64,000 bases of DNA from Lachnospiraceae bacterium AC2029 (GTDB taxonomy: Bacteria > Bacillota > Clostridia > Lachnospirales > Lachnospiraceae): assembly GCA_000703065.1 (NCBI GenBank), contig JNLK01000001.1, positions 310,001-374,000 on the forward strand. Direction: 5' to 3'. This document shows positions 8,812 to 17,203 of this stretch, piece after piece. Under the pieces are notes generated by a model, which was not told the DNA's origin, did no database searches, and saw only the letters and a program-made list of their open reading frames with translations. The translations under genes were made by a program, and so were the position numbers. Position 1 is the stretch's first letter. Each line of letters starts with the position of its first letter.

Positions 8812-9450
8812 CTACATGGTCCCCTGGTTCTTCTGTGTCTGCTCCCACATGGTTTTCATGTACTCTCTGTAGTTCAGATTCTCCTGGGAATGTCCAACCT
8901 TTACGTAAGGACAAAGCGGTGTGAGGATCTGAACGCTGCGGCTGATGAGTTCTTCCTGTTTCTTGGTATACGGAATGCTGACCGAACCGCGTACCGTATC
9001 CACCACCCAGAAATACATGGTGGTGAGATTGGTGGTCACCACTCTCTTGTACATGAGGAGAACCTCCTGCACCGGGATCACCGCGGAGATATCACTCTTC
9101 GGTGCAAAGAAATTCGGTGAAATGATGAGGATCTCATCCTGATAGTTCATATTTGCGATCATCCAGTCCGCCTGCTTCAGGAGCACCGGGTTCTTCTTCA
9201 AAGGATTACACTTCATGGGATGTGTGTACCGGACGATGAAAATGATCATAAAGATCAGCGGGATCCACATGAACATGATTGCGACCGCAACCAGCACGTA
9301 GTTCTCAATGATAAATCCTACTACTCCCAGCAGAAATAAGATTGCCGTCAGGACCGTGAAAACGATCATCCCCGGCTTCTGCCTTTTCTTTACCGTCTGA
9401 AGGACGAGTTCACTCCCCTTCATGGTATTTGTGTACTGTATATCTTCCAT
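8812..9450 (-). CDS. Conserved membrane protein of unknown function
   Basis: A 212-residue protein. The start at 9450 (MEDIQYTNTMKGSELVLQTV) follows AAAGGGG by 6 bases. Two adjacent membrane helices (about residues 28-48 and 52-78) are followed by a soluble C-terminal region of about 130 residues rich in beta-type segments (EILIISPNFFAPKSDISAVI, MYFWVVDTVRG). The two-helix hairpin plus beta domain recalls YcxB/bPH-like membrane proteins, but no diagnostic motif settles this. No operon partner is evident: it converges with the M23 gene and is separated from ridA by a tandem-repeat spacer. Confidence 0.7.
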   Translation of the reverse strand: MEDIQYTNTMKGSELVLQTVKKRQKPGMIVFTVLTAILFLLGVVGFIIENYVLVAVAIMFMWIPLIFMIIFIVRYTHPMKCNPLKKNPVLLKQADWMIANMNYQDEILIISPNFFAPKSDISAVIPVQEVLLMYKRVVTTNLTTMYFWVVDTVRGSVSIPYTKKQEELISRSVQILTPLCPYVKVGHSQENLNYREYMKTMWEQTQKNQGTM

Positions 9451-9538
9451 TATTTCCCCTTTATACCCCATCAAATCCATAGAGACGGGGTATGCGTATT
9501 ATTATTCATATTTGCGGTTCTACACCGTTCGCTCAGCG

Positions 9539-9676
9539 CCGTTCATTCCGCGACACCGCTCCGTGCCGTGCCGCTATGCCTGGACCGCTTCCTTCCACGA
9601 TGCCGCTCTGTTCCGCGCCTCTGCACCTGTCCGCTTCCTTCCGCGATGCCGCTCTGTTCCGCGCCGCTGCGCCTGC
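9539..9676. repeat. Three tandem copies of a 46-bp unit
   Basis: Copies lie at 9539-9584, 9585-9630 and 9631-9676. The last two differ at only a few positions; the first is more diverged. The unit begins CCGCTTCCTTCCGCGATGCC. It lies about 20 bp beyond the ridA stop codon, in the spacer before the next gene. No spacer sequences separate the copies, so this is not a CRISPR. Confidence 0.8.
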
Positions 9677-9695
9677 CCCGCGTCGCTCAGCAGAT

Positions 9696-10076
9696 TTACT
9701 CCGCCTCCGCAACCGCCTCGATCTCGATCAGCACATCCTTCGGAAGGCGTGCAACCTCCACACAGCTTCTGGCCGGATAATCACCGGTGAAAAATGTGGC
9801 GTAGATCTCATTTACCTTTGCAAAATCATTCATATCCTTGATGAAGACAACGGTCTTCACCACCTTATCGAGGCCGGAACCGGATGCAATGAGAAGCTGC
9901 TTCAGGTTCTCAAACGCACGTGTTGCCTGTACCTCGATCCCGCCCTCTACGAGGGTATTTGTCGCCGGATCGATGGGGATCATTCCCGATGTGAAGATCA
10001 GGTTGCCCGTGCGGACTGCCTGAGAATAGGGGCCGATGGCCGCCGGTGCCTTGTCTGTTGCGATGATCTGTTTCAT
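9696..10076 (-). CDS. ridA: RidA-family enamine/imine deaminase
   Basis: A 126-residue protein of normal RidA length. It opens MKQIIATDKAPAAIGPYSQA, carries LIFTSGMIPIDP and ends with the conserved ARSCVEVARLPKDVLIEIEAVA segment, whose Arg binds the substrate carboxylate in the family. Members hydrolyse reactive enamines and imines released by pyridoxal-phosphate enzymes, such as 2-aminoacrylate. The ribosome site is GGAGG, 7 bases upstream. It follows the S1-domain gene with a gap of only 5 bp, so the two are one transcript. Confidence 0.93.
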   Translation of the reverse strand: MKQIIATDKAPAAIGPYSQAVRTGNLIFTSGMIPIDPATNTLVEGGIEVQATRAFENLKQLLIASGSGLDKVVKTVVFIKDMNDFAKVNEIYATFFTGDYPARSCVEVARLPKDVLIEIEAVAEAE

Positions 10077-10081
10077 TTTTG

Positions 10082-10921
10082 TTACCTCCGTATATCACTA
10101 TCCTTCAACGTGATCGTCTTCTCTCCAATCTCGATCCGGCCCTCCTTCAGGAGTCGTCCAACCGCCCTCTTGAAGGCGTTCTTGCTGAGTCCGAATTCAT
10201 CCCGGATCCGTTCCGGATCGGCTTTATCCGTAAATGGAAGGGTTCCGCCGTAGCTGCGGATCACGTCCGCAACCATTTCCGCATCCTCGGACATCTGTTT
10301 GGGGATCGCATCCCTGAGGGACAGGTCCATCCGTCCGTCATCCCGGACATGGATCACCCGAAGCTCCAGATTGTCTCCCACCGCGACTCTGTCATAAAGC
10401 TCGCTGGCATGCACCAGTCCGCTGAACCGGTCGTCCACCGCCACAAATGCGCCGAAGCCCGGTCTCACCTGGTACACCGTTCCTCTGACATGATCCCCCT
10501 TCTTGTAGGGAGGATCCGTCCTGAGATACTCATAGATCCGCATGGATGCAGCCAGGCGTCCCGTCTTATCCACGTACATCCGCACGGGATAGCTCCGTCC
10601 CTTCTGCACCTTCGCGGTCTGCTCCTTAAAGGGAAGGAAGAGGTCTCTCTCCAGCCCGCAGTCCAGGAAGGCTCCGATGCCGGTCACATCCTTCACCGGG
10701 AGAGACGCGATCTCCCCGACGGTGATCAGAGGCTTCTGCAGGGTCGCTATCAGCCGGTCATCCGAATCCCGGTATACAAAGCAGGACAGCGCATCTCCGA
10801 CCCTGGCATCCTTCGGGACCTGCTTCCGCGGAAGCAGCACGTCCTCACTGCCATCGGTAAGATATGCGCCGAACTCCTTCATATGATCGATCTTAAGTTC
10901 ATTCCATTTTCCGATTTCCAA
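10082..10921 (-). CDS. CvfB/YitL-like S1-domain RNA-binding protein
   Basis: A 279-residue protein of the usual CvfB length. It has an N-terminal S1-like segment (about 1-65), a second (about 70-135), a clear third S1 domain (about 145-215: GDHVRGTVYQVRPGFGAFVA, LVHASELYD, MDLSLRD) and a C-terminal winged-helix region (about 225-279). The family binds RNA and affects virulence-gene expression in Staphylococcus aureus. The start appears to be TTG at 10921 behind AAGGA; no closer ATG fits the N-terminal S1 fold. It is co-transcribed with ridA downstream. Confidence 0.87.
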   Translation of the reverse strand: MEIGKWNELKIDHMKEFGAYLTDGSEDVLLPRKQVPKDARVGDALSCFVYRDSDDRLIATLQKPLITVGEIASLPVKDVTGIGAFLDCGLERDLFLPFKEQTAKVQKGRSYPVRMYVDKTGRLAASMRIYEYLRTDPPYKKGDHVRGTVYQVRPGFGAFVAVDDRFSGLVHASELYDRVAVGDNLELRVIHVRDDGRMDLSLRDAIPKQMSEDAEMVADVIRSYGGTLPFTDKADPERIRDEFGLSKNAFKRAVGRLLKEGRIEIGEKTITLKDSDIRR

Positions 10922-10952
10922 TTTTCAAGGTCCTTCCGTTCTATAGCGCGGC

Positions 10953-11300
10953 CTACACAGCCTCGCTGATCTTCAATACTTTTCTCCGGATAAATGTGCG
11001 CTCCTGCTCCTCCGCAGGTTCATATCCGAGGCCGGTGAGCCGGCTTGAGGAGTTCGTAAAACGAACCACTCTTACATTTTTCTTCGTCTCCTCCGTGAAC
11101 CGGTAGCCGCCGTACACATCCAGGATCACATACAGATCTCCGCTGCTCTTATCAGGGCTCGGGATCACCTCCCGTACGGTCCAGTCATCCACAGCCGTTC
11201 CGGGAACGAGCTCAGCCGTCCCGTCATTTTCGGTCTTCCGAATATATACATTGTCCGTGTCGCAAATGGCCCACGGAACCACATACACGATGCTGTTCAT
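10953..11300 (-). CDS. Small conserved hypothetical protein
   Basis: A 115-residue soluble protein without signal peptide or membrane helix, starting MNSIVYVVPWAICDTDNVYI behind GGAGA with 8-base spacing. It contains short beta-type stretches (DLYVILDVYGGYRF, NVRVVRFTN) and a charged C-terminus. I do not recognise the family. It is co-oriented with the CvfB-like gene, 31 bp upstream of it, and may be in the same transcript. Confidence 0.6.
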   Translation of the reverse strand: MNSIVYVVPWAICDTDNVYIRKTENDGTAELVPGTAVDDWTVREVIPSPDKSSGDLYVILDVYGGYRFTEETKKNVRVVRFTNSSSRLTGLGYEPAEEQERTFIRRKVLKISEAV

Positions 11301-11383
11301 TCAGGTAGTCTCCTATGTCGTGCTTGCCCGTCTTCGGGCTGCATGGAAGATAATAGCATCGCGGGAAATACTTTGTCAATCAT

Positions 11384-11690
11384 TTATTCCGGGATCAGAC
11401 TCTCCAGGGTCTCAAAGAGGATATCGGGCTCCACGGGCTTGCTGAGATGGGCATTCAGGCCAGCCTGAAGACTTCTCTGAACATCCTCGTCAAATGCATT
11501 TGCTGTCAGCGCAATGATCGGGATCTCCTTTGCATCCGCCCGTTCCATGGCACGGATCCGGCGGGTGGTCTCCACGCCGTCCATTTCCGGCATCTGCCAG
11601 TCCACCAGGATCAGATTGTAGGGCTCTCTTCTGGCATGGCGCAGGCGTACCATTTCAATGGCTTCCTCACCCGAGCCTGCCGTCTCCGCC
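11384..11690 (-). pseudogene. Truncated receiver (REC) domain, remnant of a hybrid histidine kinase
   Basis: The reading frame from about 11690 gives the middle and end of a receiver domain: a GWAAETAGSGEEAIEMVRLR segment, the phosphoacceptor motif ILVDWQMPEMDG, IIALTANAF and NAHLSKPVEPD. The first third of the domain (acidic pair) and any kinase are missing, and no ribosome site precedes the only internal ATG (11653). The C-terminal portion closely resembles the last receiver domain of the hybrid kinase at 30401-33535, so this is probably the surviving tail of a paralogous hybrid kinase. It overlaps, in another frame, the 3' end of the 39-residue membrane peptide gene at 11667-11786, which may mark the deletion joint. 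Confidence 0.7.
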
Positions 11691-11786
11691 GCCCATCCAA
11701 AAGAGGCCCAGTACGAAAACCAGTACCACGACCACGCTTCCGATGATTATAACCCATTTCAATCCTTTGTTTGCTGACTTCTCCAT
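11667..11786 (-). CDS. Predicted 39-residue single-pass membrane peptide
   Basis: The ORF begins ATGGAGAAGTCA behind GGAGAGG with 5-base spacing. It encodes a basic N-terminus (MEKSANKGLKW), one strongly hydrophobic helix (VIIIGSVVVVLVFVLGLFWM) and a short GGGDGRLG tail. The ribosome site lies in one of two tandem 29-bp copies. The 3' end overlaps the receiver remnant in a different frame, so this may be either a true small membrane protein or the start of a gene fused by deletion to unrelated sequence. No homologue is recognised. Confidence 0.45.
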   Translation of the reverse strand: MEKSANKGLKWVIIIGSVVVVLVFVLGLFWMGGGDGRLG

Positions 11787-11787
11787 A

Positions 11788-11845
11788 GAACCCTCTCCGG
11801 TCCTGTCGTAAATCCTGAACCCTCTCCGGTCCTATCATTAATTTA
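11788..11845. repeat. Two tandem 29-bp copies containing a ribosome binding site
   Basis: Copies start at 11788 and 11817 and share GAACCCTCTCCGGTCCT; on the minus strand this reads AGGACCGGAGAGGGTTC. The copy nearer the small peptide provides its ribosome site. The other copy overlaps the stop codon of the surface protein gene. Confidence 0.6.
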
Positions 11846-14090
11846 CAAGATATCCCTTTGAATTAAATTTGTACTTCACGCCGTCGATGATATAGGATGC
11901 ATTCTTTGCATACCAGCCGGAAGCATCGCCATACCACCAGCCCTTCTTGTCCTTATGCCAGGTGGACTTTGTGCCTACCTGCTGGCCCGTGGTCTTATCC
12001 AGCCACCAGCCCTCAACGAATTCGCCCTGGGCTGCATAGCCGGTCGCCTTGAAGTAGTAATATTTTCCGTTGATCATTGCCCACTGCTTTCTCAGCGGAT
12101 TATTAAAATAGATCAGATATGTCCAGCCCTTGGATGACTGCTTCCAGCCGATGGCCGTGGGATTCTCATCCCAGGCGCCGTCCTTCTTCAGGTACCAGCC
12201 GTAACGGTAGCAGTCCGTCTCCATATAACCCTGTGCATTGAAATAATACCAATGGGTGTCGATCCTTCTCCAGCCGTTCTTAGCGTACCAGCCGGAGGTA
12301 TCTCCGAACCACCAGCCCTTCTTGTCCTTATGCCATGAGCCCACAGGCTTGTAGGTCTGACTTCCGTCCTTGTTGTACCATTTTCCCTTGATCCACTCAT
12401 TTGCATACCACTGCTTGCCGATGCTCACCTTGATATAGGCAGGCTCGGACTGCGGCCGGTCGGCCAACCACTTTGCATAGAACCATACATAGTAGGTCCC
12501 TTCCGCCACCTTTGTCGGAAGCTCCGTGGTATATGCGCCGCTCTCCGGGGCCTTGTCCTTTTCGGTGCCGATCGCATAATACATGGTATATCCGCCGGGA
12601 AGCGGATCTGCCGGAGGTTCGATCAGCCTCTGCCTTCTTCCGATATAATGAAGCCCCTTCACAGCCGTCGGTTTCTGCTTTTCGGTCAGTACCAGAGTAC
12701 CCGCTGTTATTTTAAATGTAACGCTTGCAGTCACATTTTCCACAGTCACGGAAGCAGTGTATTCACCTACCTCCACCGGCTCACCCGATATTTTCTTTCC
12801 GTTCCGGAAGTAACGGATCTCTGCGTCCGAAAATACGCCCCGCTCATCATCTATCGTCAGGGATGCGGTCAGCGGCTTTCCGTTGTACGGGCGATCCGCC
12901 GGTGCCGTGATCGTCAGCGTCGGGTTCTTTGTCCGGTCACAGGGATTCGGTGAGTCGATACATTTCTGTGTGATCGTAGTCTTATCCTCACTGAGGGTGT
13001 ACTTAAATTCATGGTGATGTCCGATCACCATCATTAAATAATCTAAATACTGAACGCTATCACTCGGGGAAATGAACTTCGGCACTCCTGATCCCTTTTC
13101 ATCATCCCATCCATATCCCTGGTTCACACAAATAATATTAGCTATAACTGCACCACGGGATCCGGCTGCCGTCAGCTTCGCGTTCTTCCCGACATAACAG
13201 TATTCATTTGCAAGAATCCCGAAGCCATTCTGGCACCGGCACATTGCAAACAGCCTTCCGTCGATCATTCGAACTCTACCTTCTATCGCATAGCCGAGAT
13301 TGGACACCTCCGTTCCGGTATATGCGTACAGTGTTGCATTATCACGAACCTCCAGGATCGTCTCCAGTTCCGAAGTGTATTCCTTCAGCCTCAGTCCGAT
13401 ACTTTTGGTGGAACAGTCTCCTTCCAGCGTAACCTTTGCATTTCCGCCAATTTCAACGTGATCTGCTTCCATTCCGTAACTATATCCGTAACCATGCAGG
13501 TTTCCGCCGATCGCGTGTACTGTGGCGTAATCCTCAATCGTTGCTCCAAGTGCTCTCATGGCGATGCCTTCTGTATCGGCGTCGGCATTCGCGCATTCAC
13601 CGCAGGAAATCGTCAGATTCACATGATCGTTGATGGTCAGCTGACCCCAGCACATGAGTCCATAACGGTTAACGGGCCCACTGCCCAGGTCCACATTCAG
13701 GCTCCCATTTCCGGTGATGGAAAGATCCGAACCGATCATGATACAGACGCTTAATACACCACCTGAGTTGATCAGCTGATTTGTCCCTTTCAAAACCATG
13801 GTCAGTCCATCTTCGGAGCGAATATAGGCATCCATATTCTTCCATGCGTAGTTAGATACAAAGCCATCCAACGTCAGCGTATTATTCGCAGGATCATAGG
13901 TTGCCGATCCCGCTACCCCCGGGATATCCTCACTGTCGATCACAAGGTTTCTATCCGTCATCGCGACGCCGCCGATCGTCAGATACGTAGTCTCCTCCGC
14001 GTGCACATCCTTCCCGGTTCCCAGGATCATTGCGACGGCGATCATCATCATGATCAACGACCAGATCCGAATCCTCATTTTTCTTTTCAT
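11838..14090 (-). CDS. Secreted surface protein with beta-helix-like domain and cell-wall-binding repeats
   Basis: A 750-residue protein. The signal peptide covers about residues 1-31 (basic start, hydrophobic core, VHAEE). Residues about 33-330 contain beta-strand repeats with TLTLDGF, LVLKGTNQLI-type and SLNVDLGSG motifs, as in right-handed beta-helix carbohydrate-associated domains. Residues about 380-470 look Ig-like (PTLTITAPADRPYNGKPLTA). From about 545 to 750 there are aromatic choline/glucan-binding-type repeats (GWWFGDTSGWYAKNG, HWYYFNAQGYMETD, GKYYYFKATGYAA), which normally hold a protein on teichoic acids or glucans. No catalytic domain is visible, so an adhesin or structural role is likelier than a hydrolase. 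Confidence 0.8.
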   Translation of the reverse strand: MKRKMRIRIWSLIMMMIAVAMILGTGKDVHAEETTYLTIGGVAMTDRNLVIDSEDIPGVAGSATYDPANNTLTLDGFVSNYAWKNMDAYIRSEDGLTMVLKGTNQLINSGGVLSVCIMIGSDLSITGNGSLNVDLGSGPVNRYGLMCWGQLTINDHVNLTISCGECANADADTEGIAMRALGATIEDYATVHAIGGNLHGYGYSYGMEADHVEIGGNAKVTLEGDCSTKSIGLRLKEYTSELETILEVRDNATLYAYTGTEVSNLGYAIEGRVRMIDGRLFAMCRCQNGFGILANEYCYVGKNAKLTAAGSRGAVIANIICVNQGYGWDDEKGSGVPKFISPSDSVQYLDYLMMVIGHHHEFKYTLSEDKTTITQKCIDSPNPCDRTKNPTLTITAPADRPYNGKPLTASLTIDDERGVFSDAEIRYFRNGKKISGEPVEVGEYTASVTVENVTASVTFKITAGTLVLTEKQKPTAVKGLHYIGRRQRLIEPPADPLPGGYTMYYAIGTEKDKAPESGAYTTELPTKVAEGTYYVWFYAKWLADRPQSEPAYIKVSIGKQWYANEWIKGKWYNKDGSQTYKPVGSWHKDKKGWWFGDTSGWYAKNGWRRIDTHWYYFNAQGYMETDCYRYGWYLKKDGAWDENPTAIGWKQSSKGWTYLIYFNNPLRKQWAMINGKYYYFKATGYAAQGEFVEGWWLDKTTGQQVGTKSTWHKDKKGWWYGDASGWYAKNASYIIDGVKYKFNSKGYLVN

Positions 14091-14290
14091 ACCTGATATT
14101 TCCCCTTTTGTTATCCTGCAGAATGAGTGTGACCTGTGTGTAGCCTATGTGTAGTCTGTGTAACCCATGTGTATCCTATGTGTGTGGTCAGTAACCGATC
14201 ATCCTGCCGTGTCAATACTGCTTTTTCCATTATAACACGAACCGTTCCATTGGGGATATGGATTTTGAAGTTTACCAAAGCTTTACCAAA
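14091..14290. other. Spacer with short degenerate TGTGTA repeats
   Basis: Upstream of the surface protein gene, positions about 14128-14186 hold five degenerate 10-12-bp repeats built on TATGTGTA. No gene is visible. Confidence 0.5.
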
Positions 14291-14377
14291 GTCGGTTCCT
14301 GCAAATCGGGGACAGGTCTGATCAGACAGGGACGGTTCTGATCAAACCAGAACCGTCCCTGTATTGCCGGAACCGAC
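14291..14377. repeat. REP palindrome nested in an outer inverted repeat
   Basis: The inner palindrome AGGGACGGTTCTG..CAGAACCGTCCCT lies at 14328-14360. Outer arms GTCGGTTCC (14291-14299) and GGAACCGAC (14369-14377) enclose it, and the spacer between carries the CGGGGACAGG half-unit. It lies just beyond the stop codon of the lipoprotein at 14387, so it may also terminate that transcript. Confidence 0.8.
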
Positions 14378-14386
14378 TATGTATTG

Positions 14387-15439
14387 TCATATCAGCTCCA
14401 CCATATAAAATTGTTTCAGCATATCGTTTCTTGCCGTTTCGTCCTTCTCGGGATAGAACACGGTGATCACGTATTTCTTTCCGCCTTTCTCGAAGTAGAA
14501 GGCTTCTGAGTAATATGGGTTGTCCTTGATCCTGGAGATCAGACGATATACCCGGACTGACGCAAGGTCGGCATCCTTGCATTCGGTCCAGATATCCCCG
14601 AGACGCAGCTCGCTGTAATCTCTGTCGACCTCTTCATTGTTCAGGGAGTCGGCGCGTTCTTTTGCGATCGCCGCAATCTCCCGCTCATCCTTCAGGCAGG
14701 AGATCTTGAAATACGAGTTTCCCCTGTCAACGGTGGGCGCCGCCTTATAAAACACGGAGACAAATTCCGATTCGAACCGGTACACGCCCTGATCATCCAG
14801 CCTGTCTTCCATTCTCTGGGGACTGTCATAGTCCGCTCCCACATGGATCCGATAATCCGATGTCTCGATCACGTAATCCTTTTCTATGGCCTTAAATGTG
14901 CCCGTATATTCAGCGGTTTCGGCCATCCGTGTGACCTCCGTACGGATCGTATCCAGATCCAGGCTCATCGAGCCCTCTGTGACGGAGATCTGACTGTCTC
15001 CCGCAAAGACCACGCATGCTCCGTTATTAAATGCCGTTCCCTCCTTCGCATATGTCCAGGAGAGATAATACCGGTCAGACCCGATCTCCTCTCTCTGGAT
15101 GGAGGACGACTCGATCCCGTAGCTGCCGGCCAGGTTGTCACACAGAAAATCAACGTTCGCCAGGTGACTGGCGTTATTCGAAGAGGAGGTCCGGATCATC
15201 AGAATGGTCTCTCCTTCGTCCTTTTTGTAGTATCTCAGGTACTCGTCATTCGGCTGATCCTCTGCCTTCTGATAGGAATCATAGATTCCCATTCGGAAAT
15301 TCCAGAGTTCCACTTCGATCCTGTTGTCACTCGTCAGTTCGGGAACCTTCGAGCCGCATGCCGTCAGAAGCATTACCGGCATGAGCATACATACGATCAT
15401 ACAAATGAGTCGCCTGTTACTTCTTCCTGCTTTCATCAT
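14387..15439 (-). CDS. Predicted lipoprotein of unknown function
   Basis: A 350-residue protein with a lipoprotein signal peptide (about 1-27) ending in the lipobox LTAC. The mature part is soluble, acidic and beta-rich, without recognised catalytic motifs. Two halves seem to repeat a theme (GESTILMIRTSS-like then FYFEKGGKKYVITVFYP), suggesting duplicated NTF2- or DUF-like sensor folds, but this is weak. The ribosome site is CAGGA, 7 bases before the ATG. It stands alone, bounded by a REP palindrome downstream. Confidence 0.7.
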   Translation of the reverse strand: MMKAGRSNRRLICMIVCMLMPVMLLTACGSKVPELTSDNRIEVELWNFRMGIYDSYQKAEDQPNDEYLRYYKKDEGETILMIRTSSSNNASHLANVDFLCDNLAGSYGIESSSIQREEIGSDRYYLSWTYAKEGTAFNNGACVVFAGDSQISVTEGSMSLDLDTIRTEVTRMAETAEYTGTFKAIEKDYVIETSDYRIHVGADYDSPQRMEDRLDDQGVYRFESEFVSVFYKAAPTVDRGNSYFKISCLKDEREIAAIAKERADSLNNEEVDRDYSELRLGDIWTECKDADLASVRVYRLISRIKDNPYYSEAFYFEKGGKKYVITVFYPEKDETARNDMLKQFYMVELI

Positions 15440-15542
15440 TCACACATCCTGCAAATTCATTTTCTATAATGTCGCGACTGTCGCCGGCACTGTCCCAAAC
15501 AGCAACACCTGCTTGCCTATCCGGCGGATGCCACATGCACTG

Positions 15543-17021
15543 TCAATACGCCAGCGTATCCAGCTTCTCCGTCAGCTCTCTGATCTTCTCCAGATACCGT
15601 TCGATATCCTGCTGATCCTGCTCGGACAGTGTCTTCTGCTTCCGGATCTTCCGGATCAGGCGAAGGTAGCACAGCAGCGATGCCTTCTCCTTCACCTCGT
15701 TCAGACGCTCCTCATCCTTCGTTCCCAGATAATCCTCCAGGAAGAACCGGAAGAACCGGTTCGCGGTCTCATAGGAGAAGCCCATGAAGTCCTCCACCAC
15801 CTTCGGCTCATCGATTCCCAGGATCTCATAGAAATAAAGCAGGTCGCTGATCTCCACGATCGGGTGTCCCATGGCCACACGGTCCATATCGATCAGGATC
15901 GGTTCCCCGCCATGAAGGAACACATTTCCGCTGTGGAAATCGCCATGAACCAGATGATTGGTAACCGGGATCGTGCTTATCAGAGCGTGGCACTTCTCCT
16001 CCAGATCCGAATGCTCGCCTACGAAGCAGTCGGACACTCTTGCATGCAGCGTACCCATGACTGACGGGAAGCCGTCCTCCTCCGAAGCCTCCACGTCGTG
16101 GATCACATGCGCCAAATCCGCCATGATCTTCGCATAGTCGTCGACACGTCCCGGGTCCTTCTCGATACAGGCGGAAACCGTATCCGCATCTACCAGCTCG
16201 AACATGGCTCCGTACTGCTTACCAACGGATACGATACCAAAGGAGATCTCCGTCGGTATCCCCAGGATGAACGCCTTTCGGCTGAGAGCGATCTCCCGCT
16301 CCACATCCCGGTAGGTGTTATTTCTGTTAAATACCTTGATGACCAGCTCATCGTCGTAGCGATATACATCGCCCTTCGCGCCCCTGCCCAGCAGCTTGCA
16401 GCCGTCGATGGATACTTCACGGTATTTCTTATATTTGGACTTCTCCGTGTCAAATGTACCGGGCCAGATGGAGTTGATATGCTTGATCAGCTCCTTGAAG
16501 GCGCCGGTCTTATTCAGCTGCAGCTCCACGATCTCGGCAACGCTCTTGTAATACCAGCGCTGCTCGTCCGGATCACTTTCGTGAAGCATGGACCAGAGCT
16601 TGTCCCCGCTTTCGGAGTAGATCCGCGCCAGGGAGCGCATATTTGCCAGCTTGTCCGCCAGCCAGAGCATCTGAACTCCGATATCCTCACTGTTCTTCAA
16701 GACCTTCAGGGATTCCTCCTTGCGGCGCTTCCAGGTATCCCGCGGATCCTCGCCCGGATAATCATTTTCGGACTCGGAGGACACCAGCATGGCCACCCTC
16801 TTTCCAAAACGATTCTCGATCTCACCCAGCGTTCCGTCCGTATCCTCCACGATATCATGCAGGATCCCGGCGGAAATGATCTCCTGATCGTCCGTCATCG
16901 TAGCCAGGATCTGCGCCACCTCCATGGGATGCAGAATATATGGTACACTCTTAAACTTCCTTACCTTTCCCTGATAAAGAACCGTTGCGTTAATGATCGC
17001 CTCTTCCAACATATTCATCAT
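15543..17021 (-). CDS. HD-domain (alarmone-hydrolase-like) protein fused to an APH-type kinase
   Basis: A 492-residue protein. Residues about 10-190 form an HD phosphohydrolase domain closely following the RelA/SpoT hydrolase pattern: HPMEVA, the HD pair in ILHDIVEDT, FGKRVAMLV and LADKLANMRSL. Residues about 215-440 form an aminoglycoside-phosphotransferase/sugar-kinase-like fold with a glycine loop (LGRGAKGDVYRYDDELVIKVF), the catalytic HGDFHSGNV and the metal-binding LIDMDRV. The start at 17021 has AGGAAG nearby; longer in-frame starts read into repetitive, non-family sequence. Each domain is known separately. The fusion suggests a regulator or enzyme that acts on a phosphorylated small molecule, possibly (p)ppGpp; no synthetase domain is present. 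Confidence 0.82.
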   Translation of the reverse strand: MMNMLEEAIINATVLYQGKVRKFKSVPYILHPMEVAQILATMTDDQEIISAGILHDIVEDTDGTLGEIENRFGKRVAMLVSSESENDYPGEDPRDTWKRRKEESLKVLKNSEDIGVQMLWLADKLANMRSLARIYSESGDKLWSMLHESDPDEQRWYYKSVAEIVELQLNKTGAFKELIKHINSIWPGTFDTEKSKYKKYREVSIDGCKLLGRGAKGDVYRYDDELVIKVFNRNNTYRDVEREIALSRKAFILGIPTEISFGIVSVGKQYGAMFELVDADTVSACIEKDPGRVDDYAKIMADLAHVIHDVEASEEDGFPSVMGTLHARVSDCFVGEHSDLEEKCHALISTIPVTNHLVHGDFHSGNVFLHGGEPILIDMDRVAMGHPIVEISDLLYFYEILGIDEPKVVEDFMGFSYETANRFFRFFLEDYLGTKDEERLNEVKEKASLLCYLRLIRKIRKQKTLSEQDQQDIERYLEKIRELTEKLDTLAY

Positions 17022-17203
17022 AATGTTTCTTCCTGCCCTTCTTGTTCTGTAGTTCTCTGAAGTACATCGCACACAGTGTGCATGCTGCGTTTGCATGGAC
17101 TGCATGTGCAATACAACAATGCGTACATAACACACGTCATGTGCATGCTGTATATCATCAGCCGGGGACAAAATCCCCGGCATCATGATCCGAAAATGTA
17201 TCT

